The notes: generated by a model not told the origin, from the letters alone. A stretch of 64,000 bases of DNA from Microvirga subterranea (GCF_003350535.1 NZ_QQBB01000002.1:1-64000), one strand, 5' to 3'; positions 1-8,388 are shown, counted from the first letter of the stretch. A program made the numbers and translations.

Positions 1-135
1 CTGCAGCCCAACCCGGTCCACCTCGACCCGCGATGGGCCAGCCTCTCACACGGCGTCCACCAGCTCAACGCAACACTCCTCGTCATCCTAAACGTCGATC
101 AAGTCCTTCAATTCGATATTCAACAAGCCGCATAA
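1..135 (+). CDS. cheW: CheW chemotaxis coupling protein, C-terminal fragment (gene starts before the window)
   Basis: Frame 1 is open from the first base to a TAA at 133-135 and encodes 44 residues. The end reads LLVILNVDQVL, the typical last beta strand and helix of CheW, which links receptors to CheA. The assignment rests on that short motif and on the cheY-cheB-cheR genes that follow in the same direction. The gap to cheY is 22 nt, so they are very likely one operon. Only the tail is visible, so nothing can be said about the rest of the protein. Confidence 0.75.
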   Translation: MQPNPVHLDPRWASLSHGVHQLNATLLVILNVDQVLQFDIQQAA

Positions 136-157
136 GAAACTTCTGGAGTTTGAGGCC

Positions 158-523
158 ATGAAATATTGCCTGGTCGTCGATGATTCCTCGGTCATCCGCA
201 AAGTGTCCCGCCGCATTCTGGAAGACATGAGGTTCCGCGTTTCCGAAGCCGAGAACGGGGAGAAAGCCCTCGACATGTGCCGCGCCGAGATGCCCGACGT
301 GGTGCTGCTCGACTGGAACATGCCCGTAATGGACGGCTACGAGTTCCTCATGCAGGTGCGCCAGATCCCCGGTGGCGACGAGCCGAAGATCATCTTCTGC
401 ACGACGGAGAACGACATCGCCCACATCTCGCGGGCGCTCGAGGCGGGCGCCAACGAATACATCATGAAGCCGTTCGACAAGGATATCGTCGCGGCGAAAT
501 TCCAGGATGCGGGCATCATTTAA
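158..523 (+). CDS. cheY: CheY-like single-domain response regulator
   Basis: A 121-residue protein that is one receiver domain. The acidic pocket (VVDDS, residues 7-10), the phospho-acceptor Asp52 (LLDWNMP), the switch Thr82/83 (CTTEND) and Lys104 (MKPFD) are all present. It is expected to be phosphorylated by CheA and to bind the flagellar switch or act as a phosphate sink. The ATG follows a GGAG at a suitable distance. It lies between cheW and cheB in a chemotaxis operon. There is no output domain, so it acts by protein contact rather than DNA binding. Confidence 0.92.
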   Translation: MKYCLVVDDSSVIRKVSRRILEDMRFRVSEAENGEKALDMCRAEMPDVVLLDWNMPVMDGYEFLMQVRQIPGGDEPKIIFCTTENDIAHISRALEAGANEYIMKPFDKDIVAAKFQDAGII

Positions 524-573
524 GCCTGCCGCTTTCCACGTCAGCATTTCTTAGATCATCGTCGAGTTCATTC

Positions 574-1665
574 ATGATTGCAGAGTCCGCCTCCCTGACA
601 TCCCCCGCCGGGTCACCGCGGACGCGTGTGATGGTCGTTGACGACAGCGTCGTCATCCGGGGGCTCGTCGCCCGCTGGATCAACGAGACCGGTCAGTTCG
701 ACGTCGTCACCACGGCCGCCAACGGTCGCATCGCCGTGGATGCGCTGGAGCGCTTCGAGCCGGACATCGTGCTGCTCGATCTGGAAATGCCGGAGCTGGA
801 CGGCGTGGCCGCCCTCCCGCTCATTCTGAAGCGGCGGCCCGGCACGAAGGTGATCGTCGTCTCCACCCTGACCCGGCGCAATGCCGAGATCTCCGTGAAG
901 TGCCTGTCCCTCGGGGCGGTCGATTATCTGGCGAAGCCGGAATCGCAGCGGGAAAAGTCCACATCGGACGATTTCCGCCGCGACCTGATCGAAAAGCTCA
1001 AGGCCCATGCAGGCTCCCGCGCACGGCCGGTGCGGCTTGCCGCGACGAGCACCCGCCCAGCCTTCAAGCCCATCCTGTCGCGGCCGAAGGTCCTTCTCAT
1101 CGGCGCCTCGACCGGCGGGCCGCGCGCAGTCGAGCAGGTGCTCGGCGGTCTAGGTGCCGCGATCCAGAAGGTGCCGATCCTCATCGTGCAGCACATGCCG
1201 CCGATGTTCACGGCCGTCTTCGCGGATCACCTGCGCGCGCAGTTCGGCGTCAGGGCCTGCGAGCCGCGCGACGGCGAACCCCTCGTGCCGGGAACGATCT
1301 TCATCGCGCCGGGCGGTCGCCATATGGGTCTGTCAGGCACCTCGTCGGGCGCGCTCATCCGCCTCGACGACGGGCCGGCGGAGAATTTCTGCCGCCCTGC
1401 GGTCGACGTGCTCTTCCGCGATGCGGCCTCCATCTTCGGCAACTCCGCGCTCGCGGTCATCCTCACCGGCATGGGGTCCGACGGGACGCACGGTTCCCGC
1501 TCCGTCGTCCAGGCGGGCGGCACGGTCCTTGCCCAGGACGAGGCCACGAGCACCGTCTGGGGCATGCCGGGCAGCGTCGCCAAGGCGGGTCTCGCGCAAG
1601 ACATCCTCCCTCTCGAAGCCATCGGACCCGTCCTCAAGGGTCATATCACCGGGTCGACACCATGA
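574..1665 (+). CDS. cheB: CheB: protein-glutamate methylesterase/glutamine deamidase response regulator
   Basis: 363 residues with an N-terminal receiver domain (acidic pair VVDDS, phospho-acceptor Asp69 in LLDLEMPELDG) and a C-terminal methylesterase domain with the catalytic Ser in LIGASTGGPRA, His in VQHMP and Asp in TGMGSDG. It removes methyl groups from chemoreceptors when phosphorylated, giving adaptation. The frame stays open upstream to 277, but that part overlaps cheY out of frame; the ATG at 574 directly precedes the receiver domain and was chosen. Its stop overlaps the cheR start (ATGA), indicating translational coupling. Confidence 0.93.
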   Translation: MIAESASLTSPAGSPRTRVMVVDDSVVIRGLVARWINETGQFDVVTTAANGRIAVDALERFEPDIVLLDLEMPELDGVAALPLILKRRPGTKVIVVSTLTRRNAEISVKCLSLGAVDYLAKPESQREKSTSDDFRRDLIEKLKAHAGSRARPVRLAATSTRPAFKPILSRPKVLLIGASTGGPRAVEQVLGGLGAAIQKVPILIVQHMPPMFTAVFADHLRAQFGVRACEPRDGEPLVPGTIFIAPGGRHMGLSGTSSGALIRLDDGPAENFCRPAVDVLFRDAASIFGNSALAVILTGMGSDGTHGSRSVVQAGGTVLAQDEATSTVWGMPGSVAKAGLAQDILPLEAIGPVLKGHITGSTP

Positions 1666-2513
1666 CCGAACTCGATTTCCAGTTCCTGTGCGGCTTCCTC
1701 AAAACCCGCTCCGGTCTCGCGCTGACGCCCGAGAAGCGCTACCTCGTGGAAAGCCGCCTGAGCCCGATCTGCCGCCGCTTCGAGCTGGACACGCTCTCGG
1801 GACTCGTGGGAGCGCTCAAGGTGGGCCGCACCCCAGGCCTCGAGACCGCCGTCGTCGAGGCGATGACAACGAACGAGACGTTCTTCTTCCGGGACAAGGG
1901 GCCGTTCGACCTCTTCCGCGACGTGCTGCTGCCGCGATACCTCACGGCCCGCGCAGGAGCGCGGCGCCTGCGGATCTGGTGTGCGGCCGCTTCGACCGGC
2001 CAGGAGCCCTATTCGCTCGCCATGCTCCTCAACGAAGCCTCAGCGCGCCTCGCCGGCTGGCAGGTGCAGATCGTCGCCACGGACATCTCGACCGAGGTCC
2101 TGGAGAAGGCGAAAGCCGGCATCTACAATCAATTCGAGGTGCAGCGCGGTCTGCCGATCCAACTCCTCGTGAAGTATTTCAAGCAGAACGGGGATCAGTG
2201 GCAGATCTCGCCGCAGATCCGCGCGATGGTGGATTACCGCCCGCTCAACCTCATCAAAGAATTCGGGCATCTCGGCACGTTCGACATCATCTATTGCCGC
2301 AACGTCCTGATCTATTTCGACAAGCCGACGAAATCCGACGTCCTCGAGAGGCTGGCCAAAGCCATGGCGCCCGACGGGGCGCTGCTTCTCGGAGCAGCCG
2401 AGACGGTGATCGGTCTCACCGACTCGCTGAGCCCCGATGTCGCCAATCGCGGGCTCTACGGCAAGGCGGTGTCCGAGGCATCAGTGCCGCCGAGGATCGC
2501 CGCGTTGCGCTGA
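1662..2513 (+). CDS. cheR: CheR: chemoreceptor glutamate O-methyltransferase
   Basis: 283 residues. The N-terminal helical CheR domain (NETFFFRD at about 68-75) is followed by the SAM-binding domain with the CheR version of the GxG region (WCAAASTGQEPYSLAM) and the signature YCRNVLIYFD. It methylates receptor glutamates using S-adenosylmethionine, opposing CheB. Its ATG overlaps the cheB stop. This is the last gene of the chemotaxis operon in the window; the next gene is convergent. No receptor or cheA is visible here. Confidence 0.93.
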   Translation: MTELDFQFLCGFLKTRSGLALTPEKRYLVESRLSPICRRFELDTLSGLVGALKVGRTPGLETAVVEAMTTNETFFFRDKGPFDLFRDVLLPRYLTARAGARRLRIWCAAASTGQEPYSLAMLLNEASARLAGWQVQIVATDISTEVLEKAKAGIYNQFEVQRGLPIQLLVKYFKQNGDQWQISPQIRAMVDYRPLNLIKEFGHLGTFDIIYCRNVLIYFDKPTKSDVLERLAKAMAPDGALLLGAAETVIGLTDSLSPDVANRGLYGKAVSEASVPPRIAALR

Positions 2514-2522
2514 GAGGTGAGA

Positions 2523-2552
2523 GACCCTCGCGAGCAGAAGCGGGCGAGGGTC
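2523..2552. terminator. Hairpin between convergent cheR and helicase genes
   Basis: A perfect 9-bp inverted repeat (GACCCTCGC at 2523-2531, GCGAGGGTC at 2544-2552) with a 12-nt loop sits in the 49-bp gap between two convergent genes. No T-run follows on either strand, so it may be a weak bidirectional terminator or a 3'-end stabiliser. Confidence 0.4.
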
Positions 2553-2562
2553 CTCGTCGAAG

Positions 2563-4326
2563 TCAGGTCCGGCGCGCTTTATCGGCGCGATCCTTCTTCT
2601 TTCCCGGATGGGGCTTCTTGCCCGGATAAGGCTTCTTGCCGCCTTTCGCCGGAGCCGCCTTCTTGCCGCCGCGGTGCTCGGCGCGGGCACCCTCGGCCGG
2701 CTCGATTCGAATGTCCTCGTCGTTGGTCTTGCGCACGGCCGAGGCAAAGCGAGGGGCGACCGACTGGGCGATCTCGAATCTCGTATCCTGATCGAAGATT
2801 CGAATCGAGCCGATCTCCTTCTTCGTCACATGGCCGAGACGGCAGATGATCGGCAGGAGCCAGCGTGGGTCGGCGTTGTTGCGCCGGCCGACATTCATCC
2901 GGAACCAGACCATGTCCTCGGAGCTCCGGTGGCTCTCGCCGTCGCGTCGCTCGCGCGGGCCGCGACGGTCGTCGTCCTCCCGGAACTCCCGCTTTTCGCG
3001 CCGCGGGCGCTCGGGGCCGGCATCGACAATCTCCTCGGGCGCAGGCAGCCGCGACCTGAAGGAGCGGACCAGGGTGGCGGCGATCTCCTCGGCCGAGAAC
3101 TGCCCCAGCAGGGCCTGGGCCGTCGCGGCGTCCTCCTCGGTCGTTTCTTCCGAGAAGACCGGATCCTTGAGAAGCCGCTCGCGATCCTTCAATCGGATCT
3201 CGTCCGCGGACGGCGCGCCGCCCCAGGTGACGTCGACGCGCGCCGCATCGATGAGCCTCTCGGCCTTGCGGCGGCGCGTAAAGGGAACGAGCATGACGCA
3301 GACGCCCTTGCGGCCCGCTCGGCCCGTCCGGCCGCTGCGGTGCAGGAGCGTTTCGTGGTCGTTCGGCAGGTCGGCGTGGATCACGAGGCCGAGATCGGGC
3401 AGGTCGATGCCGCGTGCCGCCACATCGGTCGCCACGCAGACGCGGGCGCGACCGTCGCGCAGAGCCTGTAGGGCGTGGCTGCGCTCGCTCTGGCTGAGTT
3501 CGCCCGAGAGCGCGACCGCCGCGAAACCGCGTTCGAGCAGGCTCGCGTGCAGGTGCCGCACGGCTTCGCGCGTATGGCAGAAGACCATGGCGCCGCGACT
3601 CTCGTAGAAGCGCAGCACGTTGACGACGCCGTGCTCGACCTCGTTCGGGGCGAGCCTGATGGCGCGGTACTCGATGTCGCCGTGAGGCTGGTTCTCCACC
3701 AAGGTGTCGATCCGGGCCGCATCGCGCTGGTAGCGCCGCGCGAGGGTAGCGATGTTCTTCGGAATCGTGGCCGAGAACAGGAGCGTGCGGCGCTCGGCGG
3801 GCGTTGCGTCGAGGATGAATTCGAGATCCTCCCTGAAGCCGAGATCGAGCATCTCGTCCGCCTCGTCGAGCACGACCGCGCGCAGCTTCGACGTGTCGAG
3901 CCGGCCGCGCTCCAGGTGGTCGCGCAGACGTCCAGGGGTGCCGACCACGATGTGACACCCGTCCTCGAGGGCGCGCTGTTCACGGCGCACGTCCATGCCG
4001 CCGACGCAGGTCGCGACGCGTGCGCCGGCCGGGCCATAGAGCCAGATCAGCTCGCGATTGACCTGAAGGGCAAGCTCGCGGGTCGGGGCGATGACGAGCG
4101 CCAGCGGCTCCCGGGGAGGGTCGAAACGCTCCGCATCACCCAGCAGGGTCGAGGCGAGGGCGAGGCCGTAGGCGACGGTCTTGCCGGAGCCGGTCTGGGC
4201 TGAGACGAGAAGGTCCCGGTCGAGGACGCCGGGATCGAGCACGGCGGCCTGAACGGGCGTCGGCTCCTGGTAGCCTCGATCTGCGAGGGCGCGCTCGAGG
4301 CTGGGATTGGTCTTTGGAAAGGGCAT
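2563..4326 (-). CDS. DEAD-box ATP-dependent RNA helicase with DbpA-type RNA-binding domain
   Basis: 587 residues. The helicase core shows the Q motif (GYQEPTPVQ), motif I (AQTGSGKT), DEAD (VLDEADEML), SAT and motif VI (HRSGRTGRAGRKG). After a linker rich in Glu and Arg comes a domain (WFRMNVGRRNNADPRWLLP onward) that matches the DbpA-type RNA-binding fold, then a Lys/Gly/Pro-rich basic tail. Such enzymes remodel ribosomal RNA during subunit assembly or act in cold adaptation. It resembles DbpA/DeaD/CsdA, but the exact name is unsure. No clear Shine-Dalgarno sequence precedes the ATG. Confidence 0.9.
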   Translation of the reverse strand: MPFPKTNPSLERALADRGYQEPTPVQAAVLDPGVLDRDLLVSAQTGSGKTVAYGLALASTLLGDAERFDPPREPLALVIAPTRELALQVNRELIWLYGPAGARVATCVGGMDVRREQRALEDGCHIVVGTPGRLRDHLERGRLDTSKLRAVVLDEADEMLDLGFREDLEFILDATPAERRTLLFSATIPKNIATLARRYQRDAARIDTLVENQPHGDIEYRAIRLAPNEVEHGVVNVLRFYESRGAMVFCHTREAVRHLHASLLERGFAAVALSGELSQSERSHALQALRDGRARVCVATDVAARGIDLPDLGLVIHADLPNDHETLLHRSGRTGRAGRKGVCVMLVPFTRRRKAERLIDAARVDVTWGGAPSADEIRLKDRERLLKDPVFSEETTEEDAATAQALLGQFSAEEIAATLVRSFRSRLPAPEEIVDAGPERPRREKREFREDDDRRGPRERRDGESHRSSEDMVWFRMNVGRRNNADPRWLLPIICRLGHVTKKEIGSIRIFDQDTRFEIAQSVAPRFASAVRKTNDEDIRIEPAEGARAEHRGGKKAAPAKGGKKPYPGKKPHPGKKKDRADKARRT

Positions 4327-4380
4327 GTGTTTGCGGCTGAACCGTTTTCTGAGGAGCCGTTCCGGGCTCCGGTAAGATCA

Positions 4381-4692
4381 TCAGCCTGAGGCGGCGCTAT
4401 CGTCTATTTCATCGATTGAGACCAGGAAAACGACATCGATGTCGAGATCGCCGTCAAAATCCTCGTCTTCGTCCTCTTCCTCTTCGTCCAGAGCCTCATT
4501 GAAAGCATCGATCTCGTCTTCCGATGCGCTCCGGGTCGTCAAGGCAGCCGATCCGTCCCACAGGGGACGCCCCTCGCTCTTAAACGACATCAGGTCATCT
4601 TTGAAGCTCTTGCTGAGAAAGAGGTCCCGGGCCTGATCCTCGTCGGCATTGGTGACGGCAACGGCCTTCCCGGCGATCTCAAGCGTAACCAT
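4381..4692 (-). CDS. Small protein with very acidic C-terminal part, function unknown
   Basis: 103 residues from the ATG at 4692, which is preceded by GAAGGA eight bases upstream; an in-frame ATG at 4728 would add 12 residues but has no such site. The N-terminal half (MVTLEIAGKAVAV, then FLSKSFKDDLMSF) looks like a small folded domain. Residues after about 60 are dominated by Glu and Asp (EEEEDEDEDFDGDLDID). Acidic tails can mimic nucleic acid or bind basic proteins, but no function can be assigned. It lies just upstream of the helicase on the same strand. Confidence 0.7.
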   Translation of the reverse strand: MVTLEIAGKAVAVTNADEDQARDLFLSKSFKDDLMSFKSEGRPLWDGSAALTTRSASEDEIDAFNEALDEEEEDEDEDFDGDLDIDVVFLVSIDEIDDSAASG

Positions 4693-4762
4693 AGTGTTTC
4701 CTTCGTGGCGCAGGTGGATCCACACCATTAACGTCCGGAAGCGGAATTTCGATCAATCTTTG

Positions 4763-5257
4763 TCAAGGTCGGCGAAGGCCCCGGCTCCGGGATGACCTAG
4801 CCGCCGCGGCCTGTCGTGCCTCCTGGTAGGCCAGGAGATGGACCTGCTCGTTCCTGGGATGGCCGGAATGGCCACGGATCCAGGTCCAGGTGACGGTCCT
4901 CTCCTCCAGGAGCGCAGCCAGGCGCTGCCACATGTCCCGGTTGGCGACCTTGCCGCCCTTCACGATTCGCCAGCGCCGGGACCGCCACCAGGGGAGAGAA
5001 ACGGTCGCTCCGGTGATGACGTACTGGCTATCGGTGTGGACCTGGGCGGCGATTGCGGGCGGCAGGGCTTCGAGAGCCTGGATGACGCCCATGAGCTCCA
5101 TGGCCGTATTGGTTGTCGAAAGACTCTGCCCGACGACGATCCGCTCGTCGCCTCCGATGAGGATCAGGGCGGCATATCCGCCGGGACAAGAGCCGCCGCT
5201 GCCGATGCAGGCGCCATCCGTGTAGATGAGGGCCCCGGGTTCGATTCCCGCGCTCAT
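4763..5257 (-). CDS. rnhA: Ribonuclease HI
   Basis: 164 residues with the RNase HI fold: YTDGAC (Asp14), AMELMG (Glu54) and HTDSQYV (Asp76) provide three of the four metal-binding acidic residues, and RGHSGHPRNE matches the active-site His loop. The fourth Asp, normally in NExxDxLA, is His140 here (NEQVHLLA). It cuts RNA in RNA-DNA hybrids. The ATG lies inside the last codons of the upstream exonuclease gene, so the two are probably translationally coupled. The C-terminus is a short Arg/Ala/Ser-rich extension. Confidence 0.88.
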   Translation of the reverse strand: MSAGIEPGALIYTDGACIGSGGSCPGGYAALILIGGDERIVVGQSLSTTNTAMELMGVIQALEALPPAIAAQVHTDSQYVITGATVSLPWWRSRRWRIVKGGKVANRDMWQRLAALLEERTVTWTWIRGHSGHPRNEQVHLLAYQEARQAAAARSSRSRGLRRP

Positions 5258-6087
5258 CGGGATAGAAGCTGCCAGAACTCGTCCTCGGTGATGATCGAGA
5301 CCTGATGGCCGCCCGATCTCAACCGCTCCGCCTCGCGCCCCTTGGAACTCATCGCGGTGCCGGTTCCGTTCCCGCCGACGCAGAGATGGGTCGTCGCCGG
5401 AGACACGGCTCCCGCAACCGTGAAGCCAAGCTCTGCCGCACGGCGGGCGGCTTCCTTGCGCGCGACCTGCATGCGGCCCGTGAATACGATCGTCCGGCCT
5501 GAGAAGGGACCGCCGCTCACCCCCTGCACCAGGATCGGAGCGGCCGAGCCCGGCTGCCGGGAGACGCCAGACGCCCATTCGCTTGCGGTGCGGCCGCTCT
5601 CGGTCAACGCACGTCGGAAGATCTCGGCCGTCGCGATGGCATCCTCAAGCGCGTCGTGGTGCTGAAACGCGATATCGAAATGGGCCGCGAGGTTTCCCAG
5701 CGAATAGCCGCGCCGGGAGAATTGCGGCCAGGTCCGGCGCACCACGGTCTGGTTGTCGAGCCAGCGGGCCTCCAGGAGGGGGAGGTTATACTTCTGACAG
5801 GCCTTGGTGATCGCGATGCGGTCGAACGATCCATGGGTCACGACGATCCGCCCCCCGATCAGGCCTGCAATCTCCGGCAGGAGGTCCGCAAAGGTCGGCC
5901 GGCCGGCCACATGCTCGGGGCGGATGCCGTGGACCTTGATGTTCCAGTGGTCGAACCGGTCTTCCGGATCGATCAGGTACGAGACGGTGCCGACGGTCTC
6001 GCCGTTCTCGACCAGCACGATGCCGATCTGGCAGATGGAGGCGCAGTCCGGGTTGGCCGTTTCCAGGTCGAGGACGATGTAGTTCAT
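5254..6087 (-). CDS. DnaQ-like 3'-5' exonuclease fused to a BRCT domain
   Basis: 277 residues. The N-terminal exonuclease domain has the DEDD motifs: VLDLETAN (Exo I), a second Asp region at THGSFDR, and HHDALEDA (Exo III). A linker leads to a C-terminal BRCT domain (FSGRTIVFTGRM... RRAAELGF... THLCVGG... SKGREAERL), as in the C-terminal BRCT of NAD-dependent DNA ligase. The protein probably trims DNA or RNA ends in repair, with BRCT giving nicked-DNA or partner binding. The ATG at 6087 directly precedes the first beta strand. It overlaps rnhA. Confidence 0.85.
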   Translation of the reverse strand: MNYIVLDLETANPDCASICQIGIVLVENGETVGTVSYLIDPEDRFDHWNIKVHGIRPEHVAGRPTFADLLPEIAGLIGGRIVVTHGSFDRIAITKACQKYNLPLLEARWLDNQTVVRRTWPQFSRRGYSLGNLAAHFDIAFQHHDALEDAIATAEIFRRALTESGRTASEWASGVSRQPGSAAPILVQGVSGGPFSGRTIVFTGRMQVARKEAARRAAELGFTVAGAVSPATTHLCVGGNGTGTAMSSKGREAERLRSGGHQVSIITEDEFWQLLSR

Positions 6088-6200
6088 GAAGGGCGCTTTA
6101 TCGTGTGCCGTCGATTTTCGAAAGCGATGGATGCGCCTGATGTAAGGCCTTCCCGGCTCTGAGCGTCGTGAAGGATTGTCGCAGAGGACTCTCCCGGTCC

Positions 6201-6983
6201 TTAGTACGTGTAGCGGAGGGCCTCGCTCGCGTCCCGCAGAGCCGGGAGGAGGCGCTCCTCCATCTCGGCCACCGTGGCCCGGGCGGCTTGGGCGCTGATG
6301 TTCAGGGCGATCGTCACGGCGCCGTCCTTCTGGACGAGCGGCACGGCGATTGAGCGCAGCCCGTATTCGAGCTCCTCGTCGACGACCGAGTAGCCCTGGT
6401 TGCGGACAGCCTGGAGGGCTCCACGGAACTGGTCCTTGTCCGTGATGGTCTTGGGCGTCCTCGGCTCGAGCCGGACCCGCTGAAGGTAGGCCTCGATCTC
6501 CGCCTCCGGCTGAAACGCGAGGATCGCCCGCCCGAGCGACGTGCAATAGGCCGGGAGCCGGCTCCCGACGCCGAGCCCGATCGACATGATGCGGCGGGTC
6601 GCGGAACGGGCGATGTAGACGATGTCGTCCCCGTCCAGCATGGCGGCCGAGCTCGATTCTCCCGTCTGCTCCGAGATCCGCTCCAGGAAGGGCTGAAGGC
6701 GGATGGAGTGGGAGGTCGAGGCCAAGTAGGCATAGCCTAGCCGAAGGATCCGTGGATTGAGGCTGAAGTAGCGCCCGTCGAAATTGGCATAGTTCAGCTT
6801 CGTGAGGGTGCGCAGATAGCGGCGCGCGCCGGCGCGGGTGATGCCGGTGAGCTTGGCGACCTCGGTCAAGGTAAGGCGGGGGCGGCTGGCGTCGAAGGCC
6901 TCGATGACTGCGAGGCCCTTCTCCAGACTCGCGACGAAATCGCGATCGCCTACGGCCGCCTCGTCCATCTCCGTATTAGTCAT
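6201..6983 (-). CDS. IclR-family regulator, probably controlling the divergent pca operon
   Basis: 260 residues with an N-terminal winged helix-turn-helix ([22 protein letters not shown]) and a C-terminal IclR effector domain. It resembles the PcaR/PcaU/PobR subgroup of IclR proteins, which respond to protocatechuate, beta-ketoadipate or 4-hydroxybenzoate. The ATG at 6983 has AGGAGC six bases upstream; the ATG 48 bases earlier has no such site. It is divergent from the transporter-pca operon across 176 bp that contain a matching operator-like repeat. Many alphaproteobacteria use the LysR protein PcaQ for this role; none is seen here. Confidence 0.88.
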   Translation of the reverse strand: MTNTEMDEAAVGDRDFVASLEKGLAVIEAFDASRPRLTLTEVAKLTGITRAGARRYLRTLTKLNYANFDGRYFSLNPRILRLGYAYLASTSHSIRLQPFLERISEQTGESSSAAMLDGDDIVYIARSATRRIMSIGLGVGSRLPAYCTSLGRAILAFQPEAEIEAYLQRVRLEPRTPKTITDKDQFRGALQAVRNQGYSVVDEELEYGLRSIAVPLVQKDGAVTIALNISAQAARATVAEMEERLLPALRDASEALRYTY

Positions 6984-7024
6984 GGAAGCTCCTGAGACAT
7001 TTGGTGCGGTCGCCTTCCGTGGCC

Positions 7025-7053
7025 TTGACACCGGCCCGGGATTTGTACTTCAT
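7025..7053 (+). promoter_or_regulatory. Candidate promoter of the transporter-pca operon
   Basis: A perfect TTGACA at 7025-7030 is followed 17 bp later by CTTCAT (7048-7053), a poor -10. A weak -10 beside operator repeats would suit an activated promoter. This is inferred from position; no start site is known. Confidence 0.35.
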
Positions 7054-7088
7054 GTTCGCAATGGTAATCAATGTTCGTTATGCGAACA
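7053..7088 (+). promoter_or_regulatory. IclR-type operator: palindrome plus one extra direct repeat
   Basis: TGTTCG-TTATG-CGAACA at 7072-7088 is a perfect palindrome, and a third copy, TGTTCGCA, lies at 7053-7060. Two inverted copies plus one direct copy of a half site with the core TGTTCG is the arrangement known for PcaU and PobR of Acinetobacter. Position between the divergent iclR gene and the operon fits control of one or both. Confidence 0.7.
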
Positions 7089-7159
7089 AGATGTGTGCCA
7101 GAGACCGAGACCGCAGATCCTGCCGAACGAGATCGAGGCGGCTCCAGGGAGGGACGAGA

Positions 7160-8341
7160 ATGTCATCTGTGAAGAAGCTTCTTTGCGCCGCCGTCGGCGC
7201 CCTGATCGCCGGATCGGTGTCTGCGTCGGCCGACACCGTCAAGGTCGGCATCATCGGTCCCTTCTCCGGGCCCTTCGCCTTGCAGGGCAAGAACTTCCAG
7301 GCTGGCGTCGAGGCCTACATGGCGCTCAACGGCAAGAGCGTGAAGGGCCATGACGTCGAGGTCATCTACCGCGACCTGCCGGCCGCGAACCCGGCCCAGT
7401 CCCGCGCGCTGGCCCAGGAACTGATCGTCAAGGACAAGGTCCAGTATCTCGGCGGCGTCTACTTCACGCCGGATGCGCTCGCGATCACGCCGCTCCTCAA
7501 GCAGGCGAACGCGCCGCTCGTCATCTTCAACGCCGCGACCTCGGCCATCATGACCCAGTCGCCGCTGGTGGTGCGCACCTCGTTCACGACGGCGCAGACC
7601 ACGACGCCGCTCGGCAAGATCGCGGTCGACCGGGGCGTCAAGAAGGTCGTCACCGCTGTGAGCGACTACGGCCCAGGCGTCGATGCCGAGAACGCCTTCA
7701 AGAAGGCCTTCGAGGCGGCCGGCGGGAAGGTGGTTGAGGCCATCCGCATGCCGCTCAACACCAACGATTTCAGCCCGATCATGCAGCGCGTGCGCGATTC
7801 CGGCGCCGAAGCGGTCTTCGCGTTCCTGCCGTCCGGACCGACGACGCTTGGCTTCGTGAAGGCCTACAACGAGACGGGCCTCAAGCAGGCCGGCATCAAG
7901 TTCTTCGCGCCCGGCGACCTGACGCAGGAATCGGACCTGCCGGCGCTCGGCGACGGCGCGCTCGGCCTCCTCACCACGTTCCACTACGCCGTGTCGCACG
8001 ACTCGCCCGAGAACAAGCGCTTCGTCGAGGCGGCCACGAAGGCCATCGGCGGTGCGGACCAGCTCTCCTTCCCGGCGGTCGGCGCCTTTGACGGCATGCA
8101 TGTCATCTACAAGATGATCGAGGCGACCGACGGCAAGCAGGACGCGCAGAAGGCCGTGGATGCGGTGAAGGGCCTCTCCTGGACCAGCCCGCGCGGCCCG
8201 GTGAGCATCGACGCCGACACGCGCCACATCACCGAGAACATCTATCTCCGCGAGGTGGTGAAGGGCCCCGACGGCAAGCTCATCAACAAGGAGATCGAGA
8301 CCTTCGCCAACCAGAAGGATCCTGGTCTCGCCTCGCAGTAA
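7160..8341 (+). CDS. Branched-chain/aromatic-type ABC transporter substrate-binding protein (PcaM-like)
   Basis: 393 residues beginning with a Sec signal peptide (MSSVKKLLCAAVGALIAGS, cleavage near SASA-D), then a LivJ/K-type periplasmic binding fold (VKVGIIGPFSGPFALQGKNF). GGGAGGG precedes the ATG. It is first in an operon with two LivHM permeases, two LivGF ATPases and all genes for protocatechuate breakdown, so the ligand is probably protocatechuate or a related aromatic acid, as for PcaMNVWX of Sinorhizobium meliloti. The ligand is inferred from context only. A stable hairpin follows the stop codon. Confidence 0.85.
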   Translation: MSSVKKLLCAAVGALIAGSVSASADTVKVGIIGPFSGPFALQGKNFQAGVEAYMALNGKSVKGHDVEVIYRDLPAANPAQSRALAQELIVKDKVQYLGGVYFTPDALAITPLLKQANAPLVIFNAATSAIMTQSPLVVRTSFTTAQTTTPLGKIAVDRGVKKVVTAVSDYGPGVDAENAFKKAFEAAGGKVVEAIRMPLNTNDFSPIMQRVRDSGAEAVFAFLPSGPTTLGFVKAYNETGLKQAGIKFFAPGDLTQESDLPALGDGALGLLTTFHYAVSHDSPENKRFVEAATKAIGGADQLSFPAVGAFDGMHVIYKMIEATDGKQDAQKAVDAVKGLSWTSPRGPVSIDADTRHITENIYLREVVKGPDGKLINKEIETFANQKDPGLASQ

Positions 8342-8366
8342 GGCGCGCGACGCCATCATGCGGACG

Positions 8367-8388
8367 GGCGCGGCCTTCGGGCCGCGCC
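8367..8388 (+). terminator. UUCG-capped hairpin after the binding-protein gene
   Basis: GGCGCGGCC (8367-8375) and GGCCGCGCC (8380-8388) form a perfect 9-bp stem around a TTCG tetraloop. No real T-run follows, so it more likely stabilises the binding-protein mRNA or causes partial termination than stops transcription fully. Confidence 0.55.
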
